Source: Lineus longissimus
Lineage: Eukaryota > Nemertea > Pilidiophora > Heteronemertea > Lineidae
Length of the DNA: 64,000 nucleotides
Direction of reading: 5' to 3'
Assembly (NCBI RefSeq): GCF_910592395.1
Contig: NC_088311.1
Span: forward strand, 23,034,646 to 23,098,645
Shown one piece after another: positions 47,216 through 60,200 of the stretch. Numbering within the stretch: position 1 is the first letter of the stretch; every line of letters begins with the position of its first letter. Below the pieces are notes generated by a model. The model did not search any database. It was given only the letters and a program-made list of their open reading frames with translations, and had not been told where the DNA came from. Position numbers and translations under genes: made by a program.

Positions 47216-50083
47216 CTAATATTTTCCATTCCTAATCCTTTCAATCTGCTTGAGCTGAAACACAGTGGCAAAGAATGGATCGCCAGCAAAATCCGCATTT
47301 TCCAGGCTTTTTTCAAAGAATTCTCCATCTATTCTATTACGCTTCAACTTTTTTCCAAGCTCCTCCAGGTTAAAGTACTTAAAAAGCAATGCAAGCTGTT
47401 CAGGGGTGAGTTTAGAGAGGGGCACCAAGTTTCCATTCGGGGGTGGAAATTTTATTTTACGAGGACCACCTGGTGCACTGGATGCTGGAACTTGACTTTG
47501 GGCTACAGTTACTTGACCTTGGAACACAGCTCCTCGACCTCGAACCACAGCAACTTTACCTTTGGTAACAGCCTTGAGACCCTGGGTCGAGATTGATTGG
47601 CCTTGACACACTGCAATTTGACCTTGAATCGCAGCAACTTGCCCCTGGACTACAGATCTTTGACCTTGGACCGCATTATGCCCTCGAACTGGCATAGGAA
47701 GGAGAGATGGTCTTGGCCCAAGTTTTGCAATAACATCTTTTTCCTTCTTTCTCGTATTCTGGTCATACATGTCTTCTGATGGAAGTTTAGATAAAGGAAA
47801 AAGCTGAGCAGTATTTTGATCTTCCTTTTTAGTTTTTCCTGGTAGTGGTAGTCTGCCCCTCTCTGAAGATTTGTTTACATGTGCCTGAATTTTCCAATCT
47901 GTCGCCTGGACCTCATAATCTTCTGAGTCAGATCCGTCATCTCTCAATAGAGGGAGTGACATATTTCTTGGGCGTCGGGCTTGGGATTTCATATTGTAAT
48001 CATCTTCTCGTGGAATGTTATGGAAAACTTCCTGTGGCTCTTCTGGCTTGTCACTGCTTGCATAGGATACGCTTTTATTGCGCTTCAATGTTAGCAAGGG
48101 GGGCTTGATCTTTTGTAGCATATGTTTGAACGTTTTGGACAAAGATTCTGGTTTTGGCCTGATGGCTGTTTCCTCACTGAAGGGAACTGTGACTGCCTTT
48201 GTGGCACTGCCTGAAATATAGGAAAAGGAACCCAGAATACCTTTTCTTGGATGGGAATGTTCATAACGTAGAACAAACGTACAAAAAGGTCTAAAACGAT
48301 CATCGATGCAACCAGCTATGAATTAAATATAAAATAATGCAAAAAACGGATTTGCTCAAAGGCGAAGGATTTTATTGCTCACTACATCACATGATATTCA
48401 TAATCTGTAATATATGGTATGCTGCACCTTTCTTCTCTTGTTTTATGTCTTGTCTGCACCATGCACTCACGTATTGGTTTGTTGTGTTTTCAACCAAAAT
48501 GGCTGTATGTTTATAAGGCTAAATAAAATTAATTTGAATTTTGTATTTGTATTTTTGTGCGCAGCGATACATGATGCAACACATAAAATTACAACTGTAA
48601 TCACGGTTGTTGTGTGTGACTAATTCAACTATTAATCGTTACAAAATTCACGGTCACTTTGCTGGATCTAAAACATTTTATTTGAACTTTAATCAGACTA
48701 TAATCGCAGCCCAGTTTCATCATCCTATTCATCCATCCTCATCTAAGCGGAAGGAACACTCCACTGCATCCGGAGTGTACCCAGAATAAAATGATGTGGA
48801 GCGCACCCCTGGTTGTCAAGCTCCCCCTATATGTGAAGCGGAAAGGTCCTTTTTGGAACGCAAGGATGGGCTGATAATCGGAGTGGAATGCTGGACAGGT
48901 TTTATTATTCGGACCTACCTGAATGTAGCCAAGATGTTGAGGGTGACCCAACTGATACTGCAGGCGCTGCTGTTGATTTGCCGCGGTGGGGCGATACCGA
49001 ATTGTCTCCAGTAAAGTCATGTTCCTTGATGTAGTCATAAATGTTCTCGGCACTGTACTCCTTCACCGCTGACATGGACGAAGAAGTAGCGTTTATCACC
49101 ACATTCATATCCTTAAACCGGTCCAATTCAAAAATACTGGCCCGCGACATGATGACTTGACATGTTGGGTCGTTTGGGTCATAAAACCATGTGGAAAATC
49201 TTGTGTTGGCGAGAGGGTTTTCCTCACTGATAGGTCTTGGCAAGAAGATAAAGCTGATATCAGTGAAATCTTTGTCTCTGGTCCCCAAGGGTTCTGTTAG
49301 CTCTTCTTCTTTGTCTTCAACGTAGAGACCGGCGGGAACACACGCAATAAGGACATCATATCGTGTTTCTGAAATCAGCAGGATCTCCGTTCTGTACATC
49401 CCGGCTGAATGGCTCTCAAAACGCACACGCTGTGGAAGGGTGAAATTATCACCAACCTGTTGTAATGTGTAAGACGTCCCATCTTCAACGATGGTGAAGT
49501 CTCCTCTTTGCGTCATTGGGACTGGAACAGTTTTATCAATCGCTTTCAAATAGCAGGTTATGCAGCCATTTTCATGACTCTTCAATTCGATTGTTTCTCC
49601 ACTCTTCACTATTTCATTCCCCGCAGTAAAGGTTTTATCAGGCATTGCATATCTCGGGTGGAACTTCCACAGATCTTCCATTGTGGTGTAGACTTGTTCC
49701 TCACTTTGAATGCGCAAAATCTTGACGCGATTCACATGTCGCAATTCTCCCATCGTTGTCAGAGGAATTATGTACCTTGGCGTGGCTTTCTCTACTATTT
49801 CCGCAATCGAAGTGTTGAAACATTTCTCCCATGGACATGCTGCAATACGCTTGAAACTTTGCACACCAAGCCCAACTAACGCCTCGCCAGCACAGAATGA
49901 GACACTTTCTCCGTCTCCAAACCACCCTTCTTCTGGCATGATCATTTTCGGCCATTCCGTACCAAATGCCATCAATTCCTCTAGAGTGTAAAAAACTTCT
50001 CGCTCATCTGACCATTTTAGATTTTGCAGTATTTCTTTCTGCCACTTCCAAGCTTTCTGGGACCATTCCTCTGGCCTTGGCAT
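47216..50083 (-). CDS. Array copy C: CABIT-SAM adaptor
   Basis: Exons 48919-50083 (1165 nt) and 47216-48210 (995 nt), 719 aa, with the same phase-1 junction as B. The CABIT exon differs from copy D at a single residue I could find (GLGVQS instead of GLGVRS). The second exon has its own changes: SLSKTFKH for SSSKMFKH, PREDDYN for PRVDDYN, RKKEKD for RKNEKD and LLPMPVRG for LLPKPVRG. The SAM-like end (LVPLSKLTPEQLALLF to IERIRNGKY) matches B and D. No frame breaks, so it is likely functional. Expression and role are not visible from sequence. Confidence 0.85.
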
Positions 50084-52221
50084 CGTGAAAACCTTAGGTA
50101 AGTTACTCTTAGTGAAAACAAAGTCTCCAAAGTTGCTGGAGTCACTTGTGCAATGCCAGGTGAAGTACAAGAGACAAGTCACTGACAGCGATGATCGATG
50201 TACGAGTAGTTACTATATTGTAATGTATCTATAAGGCACTGTTTAACGGTAACAGAATGAGACACTGATGGTGAAGTTCCAATAGTTCCACTGGAGATGG
50301 TTCCAAGTTCCACTGGAGATGTACAAAATATACCAAATCACTAATGTTGATGAAACAATTCGCTACCAATAACTACACAGAGTCCAATAGCGGTAAATGT
50401 GAAAGTCACTGATGTGGGTCAGTGAAATTATCCAATGACGTCTCCAGACAATCATGATATGTATGTATAATCAAAAAACATTCCTCTCTACGATTCAAAA
50501 TATAGGCTGACAAGAATTATCATTATTTGTCTTGTGGTATTTTTTAGCATTTAGAAAGTGTCAATAGACATACCTCATTTAGGGGAAATACAATATCGAG
50601 ATGAACCAGGGCGGTTAATCATTTTTATGACAAAGTGACAAAATGAAACAATGAACAGCGTGTTTGGGCGCGCTCCCTGGGACCTCTCCTCACTGTTCGC
50701 CTTCTCTAATCTGGAGATAATGCTGCACCAACTCTAGTGACGTTTATTGAGCTTCTGCATGAAGGACAGTTCTTGTGGGAGCTCGATTAGGTATGTTGGT
50801 CTCATGACCTTATTTTTTCCCCAGGCCCAAGAGTACAATGCAGTCATTCAGTGTTAAATCATCCAGTGTACTTTTTTAGCCGAAAGTCCTCCTGTCCTCA
50901 CAATATTATATCGGTATTTCATGCCATAAAGAAAATGGGTTATGATCAGGATTAATAACAAAGGCACTTATGTATCAAAATTTTTATTTCGAACAAACTT
51001 CCTTGTTTCTATAAGCGTTTACAATGCAAAGCCACGAAATTGACATATGCATCGGTCAAAATAGCATTGCAAACGAGCATAACCGAAGGTGATAAGATTG
51101 AGAAGGTAAGTTGACTGAAACAATCCCAAACCCACTTTCATTCCGTTGCTCCGAAGAAAAATTGACTCATTGAGATGAAAAATTCACCCCAATAAAGTTA
51201 CCGAAACCAAGTTGACGATTGAATATCAAATTGCATCGAGATTTGAAAGGAACCTTTCCCTAATACTTCAAGCACTCAAGACATATAAGCTCGATGATGA
51301 TGAAGTGTTCACCTTGCGCACAGGCAACCACATTCAAGATGGCTGTGGTGGCCATATTAAATATGGGATCGCCAGGACTCCAATAATGTTGCACTGTCAT
51401 AAATGTGTGAGTCAGTTTAAACTTGATGGACAACATCATTTTGAACTGGCAAAATGGCAAAATGAAAAATTAATTTTTGTTATAAAATAGTTTGTTCAAT
51501 ATATCACAGGTCTATTTTATACTGGAGGGAAATATCTTTGCAACATGCTTTTGCAGAAAGCAATAAACATTAATCGTATACTTAAGGGAAAGTACTTCGT
51601 AACAAGCATTTGTACATGTATTACATTAATTTAATACTGGAGGGAACTTACTTCGTTACATGCTGGTTGTGATCTGGGTAATGCGCTATAAAACAGCCAT
51701 CATTGGCATATTAGTGTCAGACTAGTCAGGGAGTCAGTCACCATGTTTCCCAACGAATGTCCAGCATTAATGAACATGCCAGTACATTTGGTATGGCAGA
51801 CAGTCAATGGAGAATTATTTTAAGTCCAATCATGAGTCAAGGTGGAGCTCAAAGACGACGCTGCAGTTCCCTCCAATGGACAGCAGACGGGAAAAGAAAC
51901 TGAGGTTGTCCAAAAGAGAGCTTGCGCCATCGGTGAAGCAGTTTGGTCTTACCTGGGGAAACATTTCTAGACAGGCTGCCACCTGAACAGGGTGGAACTG
52001 ATGACGCATGCTTTTGTACGATGTAGACGGCACTTTCATTTGGAAGGAATTTACTTCTTTACACAATTCATGTATTATGAGCGTCAGCATTTCTACTGCC
52101 TGCATCTACCAGCACATTTTTTGAATGTTTGTTTTTCTTGGCAGATGATAGTTTCAGCACTGTTCTACTTTACAGGTGTTGACTGATCAACGGTAAAGTG
52201 ATCACAAGGATCATGAAACAA
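50084..52221. repeat. Spacer upstream of copy C and 3' flank of copy D
   Basis: The spacer (50200-50960) matches the one upstream of copy A. The 3' flank (50960-52221) matches that of copy B (CATTTCTAGACAGG, GAGCGTCAGCATTTC) except for a 24-bp deletion at about 51427 (CTTGATGGACAAC versus CTTGAACTCAAGAG... in B and C). Confidence 0.75.
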
Positions 52222-55089
52222 CTAATATTTTCCATTCCTAATCCTTTCAATCTGCTTGAGCTGAAACACAGTGGCAAAGAATGGATCGCCAGCAAAATCC
52301 GCATTTTCCAGGCTTTTTTCAAAGAATTCTCCATCTATTCTATTACGCTTCAACTTTTTTCCAAGCTCCTCCAGGTTAAAGTACTTAAAAAGCAATGCAA
52401 GCTGTTCAGGGGTGAGTTTAGAGAGGGGCACCAAGTTTCCATTCGGGGGTGGAAATTTTATTTTACGAGGACCACCTGGTGCACTGGATGCTGGAACTTG
52501 ACTTTGGGCTACAGTTACTTGACCTTGGAACACAGCTCCTCGACCTCGAACCACAGCAACTTTACCTTTGGTAACAGCCTTGAGACCCTGGGTCGAGATT
52601 GATTGGCCTTGACACACTGCAATTTGACCTTGAATCGCAGCAACTTGACCTTGGACTACAGATCTTTGACCTTGGACCGCATTATGCCCTCGAACTGGCT
52701 TAGGAAGGAGAGATGGTCTTGGCCCAAGTTTTGCAATAACATCTTTTTCGTTCTTTCTCGTATTCTGGTCATACATGTCTTCTGATGGAAGTTTAGATAA
52801 AGGAAAAAGCTGAGCAGTATTTTGATCTTCCTTTTTAGTTTTTCCTGGTAGTGGTAGTCTGCCCCTCTCTGAAGATTTGTTTACATGTGCCTGAATTTTC
52901 CAATCTGTCGCCTGGACCTCATAATCTTCTGAGTCAGATCCGTCATCTCTCAATAGAGGGAGTGACATATTTCTTGGGCGTCGGGCTTGGGATTTCATAT
53001 TGTAATCATCTACTCGTGGAATGTTATGGAAAACTTCCTGTGGCTCTTCTGGCTTGTCACTGCTTGCATAGGATACACTTTTATTGCGCTTCAATGTTAG
53101 CAAGGGGGGCTTGATCTTTTGTAGCATATGTTTGAACATTTTGGACGAAGATTCTGGTTTTGGCCTGATGGCTGTTTCCTCACTGAAGGGAACTGTGACT
53201 GCCTTTGTGGCACTGCCTGAAATATAGGAAAAGGAACCCAGAATACCTTTTCTTGGATGGGAATGTTCATAACGTAGAACAAACGTACAAAAAGGTCTAA
53301 AACGATCATCGATGCAACCAGCTATGAATTAAATATAAAATAATGCAAAAAACGGATTTGCTCAAAGGCGAAGGATTTTGTTGCTCACTACATCACATGA
53401 TATTCATAATCTGTAATATATGGTATGCTGCACCTTTCTTCTCTTGTTTTATGTCTTGTCTGCACCATGCACTCACGTATTGTATTGTTGTGTTTTCAAC
53501 CAAAATGGCTGTATGTTTATAAGGCTAAATAAAATTAATTTGAATTTTGTATTTGTATTTTTGTGCGCAGCGATACATGATGCAACACATAAAATTACAA
53601 CTGTAATCACGGTTGTTGTGTGTGACTAATTCAACTATTAATCGTTACAAAATTCACGGTCACTTTGCTGGATCTAAAACATTTTATTTGAACTTTAATC
53701 AGACTATAATCGCAGCCCAGTTTCATCATCCTATTCATCCATCCTCATCTAAGCGGAAGGAACACTCCACTGCATCCGGAGTGTACCCAGAATAAAATGA
53801 TGTGGAGCGCACCCCTGGTTGTCAAGCTCCCCCTATATGTGAAGCGGAAAGGTCCTTTTTGGAACGCAAGGATGGGCTGATAATCGGAGTGGAATGCTGG
53901 ACAGGTTTTATTATTCGGACCTACCTGAATGTAGCCAAGATGTTGAGGGTGACCCAACTGATACTGCAGGCGCTGCTGTTGATTTGCCGCGGTGGGGCGA
54001 TACCGAATTGTCTCCAGTAAAGTCATGTTCCTTGATGTAGTCATAAATGTTCTCGGCACTGTACTCCTTCACCGCTGACATTGACGAAGAAGTAGCGTTT
54101 ATCACCACATTCATATCCTTAAACCGGTCCAATTCAAAAATACTGGCCCGCGACATGATGACTTGACATGTTGGGTCGTTTGGGTCATAAAACCATGTGG
54201 AAAATCTTGTGTTGGCGAGAGGGTTTTCCTCACTGATAGGTCTTGGCAAGAAGATAAAGCTGATATCAGTGAAATCTTTGTCTCTGGTCCCCAAGGGTTC
54301 TGTTAGCTCTTCTTCTTTGTCTTCAACGTAGAGACCGGCGGGAACACACGCAATAAGGACATCATATCGTGTTTCTGAAATCAGCAGGATCTCCGTTCTG
54401 TACATCCCGGCTGAATGGCTCTCAAAACGCACACGCTGTGGAAGGGTGAAATTATCACCAACCTGTTGTAATGTGTAAGACGTCCCATCTTCAACGATGG
54501 TGAAGTCTCCTCTTTGCGTCATTGGGACTGGAACAGTTTTATCAATCGCTTTCAAATAGCAGGTTATGCAGCCATTTTCATGACTCTTCAATTCGATTGT
54601 TTCTCCACTCTTCACTATTTCATTCCCCGCAGTAAAGGTTTTATCAGGCATTGCATATCTCGGGTGGAACTTCCACAGATCTTCCATTGTGGTGTAGACT
54701 TGTTCCTCACTTTGAATGCGCAAAATCTTGACGCGATTCACATGTCGCAATTCTCCCATCGTTGTCAGAGGAATTATGTACCTTGGCGTGGCTTTCTCTA
54801 CTATTTCCGCAATCGAAGTGTTGAAACATTTCTCCCATGGACATGCTGCAATACGCTTGAAACTTCGCACACCAAGCCCAACTAACGCCTCGCCAGCACA
54901 GAATGAGACACTTTCTCCGTCTCCAAACCACCCTTCTTCTGGCATGATCATTTTCGGCCATTCCGTACCAAATGCCATCAATTCCTCTAGAGTGTAAAAA
55001 ACTTCTCGCTCATCTGACCATTTTAGATTTTGCAGTATTTCTTTCTGCCACTTCCAAGCTTTCTGGGACCATTCCTCTGGCCTTGGCAT
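52222..55089 (-). CDS. Array copy D: CABIT-SAM adaptor
   Basis: Exons 53925-55089 (1165 nt) and 52222-53216 (995 nt), 719 aa, intact. The CABIT exon is almost the same as in C. The second exon is almost the same as in B, differing at two residues I could find (IQAHVN for IQEHVN, KPVRGHN for KPVRRHN). The copy is therefore a mosaic of its neighbours. Domains are as in B: CABIT region, linker with GRLPLPGK and MYDQ, QGQ heptads at 52495-52680, C-terminal SAM-like domain. The proline motif reads LPKPVR. Confidence 0.85.
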
Positions 55090-57294
55090 CGTGAAAACCT
55101 TAGGTAAGTTACTCTTAGTGAAAACAAAGTCTCCAAAGTTGCTGGAGTCACTTGTGCAATGCCAGGTGAAGTACAAGAGACAAGTCACTGACAGCGATGA
55201 TCGATGTACGAGTAGTTACTATATTGTAATGTATCTATAAGGCACTGTTTAGTGGTAACAGAATGAGACACTGATGGTGAAGTTCCAATAGTTCCACTGG
55301 AGATGGTTCCAAGTTCCACTGGTGATGTACAAAATATACCAAAGCACTAATGCTGATGAAACAATTCGCCACCAATAAATAGACAGAGTCCAATAGCGGT
55401 AAATGTGGAAGTCACTGATGTGGGTTATTGAAAGTATCCAATGTCGCGTCCAGATAATCATGACATGTATGTATAATCAAACTGAAAACATTCCTCTCTA
55501 CGATTCAAAATATAGGCCGACAAGAATTATCATTATTTGTCTTGTGGTTATTTTTTAGTGTCAATAGACATACCTCATTTAGGGGAAATACAATATCGAG
55601 ATGAACCAGGGCGGTTAATCATACGCCTTTAATACAAAGTGACAAAATGAAACAATGAACAGTGTGTTTGGGCGCGCTCCCTGGGACCTCTCCTCACTGT
55701 TCGCCTTCTCTAATCTGGAGATAATGCTGCACCAACTCTAGTGACGTTTATTGAGCTTCTGCATGGAGGACAGTTCCTGTGGGAGCTTGATTAGGTATGT
55801 TGGTCTCATGACCTTATTTTTTCCCAGGCCCAGGAGTACAATGCAGTCATTCAGTGTTAAATCATCCAGTGTACTTTTTTAGCCGAAAATCCTCCTGTCC
55901 TCTCAATATTATATCGGCATTTCATGCCATACAGAAAATGACACATAATGGCTTATGATCAGGATTAATAACAAAGGCATGCACTTATGTATCAAAAATG
56001 TTTATTCGAACTAACTTCCTTGTTTCTATAAGCGTTTACAATGCACAGCCACGATTCGATACATGTATCGGTCAAAATAGCATTGCAAAACAAGCATAAC
56101 CGCTCACCCCATTGACGTTAAAGGGGAGGTGATATGGAAAGGAGCTAAGTTGACCAGAACTATCCCAAAACCACTTTCATTCCGATACTCCGAAGAAAGA
56201 TTGACTCGTTGAGATGAAAATGTCACCCCAAAAGAAACCGAAACCAAATTGAAGATGGCTGCCGTGGTGGCCATATTGAATATCAAATTCCATCGAGATT
56301 TGAAAGGAACCTTCCCCTAATACTTCCAACACTCAAGAAATATAAGCTCGATGATGATGAAGTGTTCACCTTGCGCACAGGCAACCACATTCAAGATGGC
56401 TGTGGTGGCCATATAAATATGGGATCGCCAGGACTCCAATGTTGTTGCACTGTCACAAATGTGTGAGTCAGTTTAAATTTGAACTCAAGAGACTTTGTAG
56501 AGCATTATGGACAACATCATTTTGAACTGACAAAATGACAAATTGAAAAATTAATTTTTGTTATAAAATAGCTTGGTTCAATATATCACAGGTCTATTTT
56601 ATACTGGAGGGAAATATCTTTGCAACATGCTTTTGCAGAAAGCAATAAACATTAATCGTATACTTAAGGGAAATTACTTCGTAACAAGCATTTGTATTAC
56701 ATTAATTTAATACTGGAGGGAACTTACTTCGTTACATGCCGGCTGTGATCTGGGTAATGCGCTATAAAACAGCCATCATTGGCATATTAGTGTCAGACTA
56801 GTCAGGGCGGTCACTATGTTTCCCAACGAATGTCCAGCATTAATGTACATGCTAGTACCTTTGGTATGGCAGACATTTAATGGAGAATTATTTCAAGTCC
56901 AATCATAAGTCAAGGTGGAGCTCAAAGACGACGCTGCAGTTCCCTCCAATGGACAGCAGACGGGAAAAGAAACAGAGGTTGTCCAAAAGAGAGCTTGCGC
57001 CATCGGTGAAGCAGTTTGGTCTTACCTGGGGAAACATTCCGAGACAGGCTGCCACCTGAACAGGGTGGAACTGATGACGCATGCTTTTGTACGATGTAGA
57101 CGGCACTTTCATTTGGAAGGAATTTACTTCTTTACACAATTCATGTATTATGAGCATCATCATTTCTACTGCCTGCATCTATCAGCACATTTTTTGAATG
57201 TTTGTTTTTCTTGGCAGATGATAGTTTCAGCACTGTTCTACTTTACAGGTGTTGACTGATCAACGGTAAAGTGATCACAAGGATCATGAAACAA
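55090..57294. repeat. Spacer upstream of copy D and 3' flank of copy E
   Basis: The spacer matches the one upstream of B (GCCACCAATAAATAGACAG, GTCGCGTCCAGATAATC). The 3' flank of E (about 55970-57294) is related but more diverged, with two AAGATGGCTG...GTGGTGGCCATA segments (56252 and 56395) where B-D have one. A frame of 114 codons at 56915-57259 starts with GTG and is interrupted in other copies. Confidence 0.65.
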
Positions 57295-60200
57295 CTAATA
57301 TTTTCCATTCCTAATCCTTTCAATCTGCTTGAGCTGAAACTCAGTGGCAAAGAATGGATCGCCAGCAAAATCCGCATTTGCCAGGCTTTTTTCAAAGAAT
57401 TCTCCATCTATTCTATTACGCTTCAACTGTTCTGCAAGCTCCTCCAGGTTAAAGTACTTAAAAAGCAATGCAAGCTGTTCAGGGGTGAGTTCAGAGAGGG
57501 GCACCAAGTTTCCGTTCGGGGGTGGAAATTTTATTTTACGAGGACCACCTGGTGCACTGGATGCTGGAACTTGACTTTGGGCCACAGTTACTTGACCTTG
57601 GACCACAGCTCTTCGACCTCGAACCACAGCAACTTTACCTCTAGTAACAGCCTTGAGACCCTGGGTCGAGGTTGATTGGCCTTGACACACTGCAATTTGA
57701 CCTTGAATCGCAGCAACTTGACCTTGGACTACAGATCTTTGACCTTGGACCGCATTATGCCGTCGAACTGGTTTAGGAGGGAGAGATGGTCTTGGCCCAA
57801 GTTTTGCAATGACATCTTTTTCCTTCTTTCTCGTATTCTGGTCATACATGTCTTCTGATGGAAGTTTTGATAAAGGAAAAAGCTGAGCAGTATTTTGATC
57901 TTCCTTTTTAGCTTTTCGTGGCAGTGGTAGTCTGCCCCTCTCTGAAGATTTGTTAACATGTGCCTGAATTTTCCAATCTGTCGCCTGAACCTCATCATCT
58001 TCTGAGTCAGATCCGTCAACTGTCAATAGAGGGAGTGACATATTTCTTGGGCGTCGATCTTGGGATTTCATATTGTAATCATCTACTCGTGGAATGTTAT
58101 AGAAAGTTTCATGTGGCTCTTCTGGCTTGTCACTGCTTGCATAGGATACACTTTTATTGCGCTTCAATGTTAACACTGGGGACTTGATCTTTTGTAGCAT
58201 ATGTTTGAACATTTTGGACGAAGATTCTGGTTTTGGCCTGATGGTTGTTTCCTCACTGAAGGGAACTGTGACTGCCTTTGTGGCACTGCCTGAAATATAG
58301 AATGAAATGGCCAGGGCCATTGTGCTCACCTCATGTGGAGGAAAGATGTATAAAGAGCATGGTATTGTGTCATGTAGTGTTAGGTTTGATGTAGGTCCAA
58401 GCAATTACAATTTCCCCAAAATGGCCAATTTACAGTTCATTCGACCTCTGTGACCTTGAAAAGTAGGTCAAATCAAAGAAGACCCGGGTGACACATTGAA
58501 TGGTTGTTAGAATTAGATGTACCTATGATATAAAATTGGTGCCAATCGGGCAAGTCATTACTAGGAATAATGGCATTTTGAAGAATTTAGGATTTGGCCC
58601 CCTCTCTGGAGGCCAAACGGCAAATCAGATCGCACCAAACTTCGGTACCTGAGACCACCTGACCAAGGGGTACTTGTGTACTTAATTTGTGATCAATAGT
58701 CATTGCAGTTAAGAAACGTGCCATAGTTACGGCCTGACGGCGAATTTACGCCATTTGACCACTGTGACCTTGACAAGAAGGTCAAATTAAAAACCTGTGT
58801 GACATATACTGTATGGTGGTTAGATGTACCCATGATATCAAATTGGTGGCAATCGGGCAAGAAGTTAAGGAATAATCACATTTTTAAGGTTTTTGGATTT
58901 TGCCCCCTGGTGGTCAAGTGGTGAATCATATTGGACCAAACTTCGGTCCCTGAGATCACCTGACTAAGGGGTAAATGTGTACCAAATTTGGTATCAATAG
59001 CCATTGCAGTTTAGAAACGTGCTATCGTTACATCCTAACGGCCAATTTACACCATTTGACCTCTGTGACCTTGAAAAGGAGGTCAAATCAAAAACCCGGA
59101 GGATATATGATGCACCTTTGCTAGAAGTACCTACCATATTTTTTTCAAAATTTCCCGACTACTATTAAGGGAGATATTGCATATTTTCACTTTTAACGTT
59201 TGGCCCCCTGGTGGCCAAACCATGAAACAAATCGGACCGAAACTTGGTCTCCAAGGTGTCATTACATAAGGGTACATGTGTACCAAGTTTCAACTTAATA
59301 GCTCTAACTGTTACGAAACGTGCCCTGCTAACGGACGACGGACGACGACGGACGACGACGACGACGACGACGGACGACGGACGCCACGGTATGGGATAAG
59401 CTCACCTCTGCTAAGAGGTGAGCTAAAGAGGAACCCAGAATACCTTTCCTTGGATGGGAATGTTCATAACGTAGAACAAACGTACAAAAAGGTCTAAAAC
59501 GATCATCGATGCCACCAGCTATGAATTGGATATAAAATAATGCAAAAAACGGATTTGCTCAAAGGCGAAGGATTTTGTTGCTCACTACATCACATGATAT
59601 TCATAATCTGTAATATATGGTATGCTGCACCTTTCTTCTCTTGTTTTATGTCTTGTCTGCACCATGCACTCACGTATTGGTTTGTTGTGTTTTCAACCAA
59701 AATGGCTGTATGTTTATGAGGCCAATTAAAATTAATTTGAATTTTGTATTTGTATTTATGTGCGCAGCGATAAACATGATGCAACACATAAAATTACAAC
59801 TGTAATCACGGGTTGTGTGTGACTAATTCTACTATTACTCGTTACAAAATTCACAGTCACTTTGCTGGATCTAAAACATTTTATTTGAACTTTAATCAGA
59901 CTATAATTGCAGCCCAGTTTCATCATCCTATTCATCCATCCTCATCTAAGCGGAAGGAACACTCCACTGCATCCGGAGTGTACCCAGAATAAAATGATGT
60001 GGAGCACCCCTGGTAGCCACAAGAGCTCCCCCTATATGAGAAGTGGAAAGGTCCTTTTTGGAACGCAAGGATGGGCTGATAATCGGAGTGGAATGCTGGA
60101 CAGGTTTTATTATTCGGACCTACCTGAATGTAGCCAAGATGTTGAGGGTGACCCAACTGATACTGCAGGCGCTGCTGTTGATTTGCCCCGGTGGGGCGAT

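Noticed and set aside
56915-57259. 114-codon plus-strand frame in the 3' flank of copy E
   Set aside because: It starts with GTG and is broken by stops or indels in sister copies.
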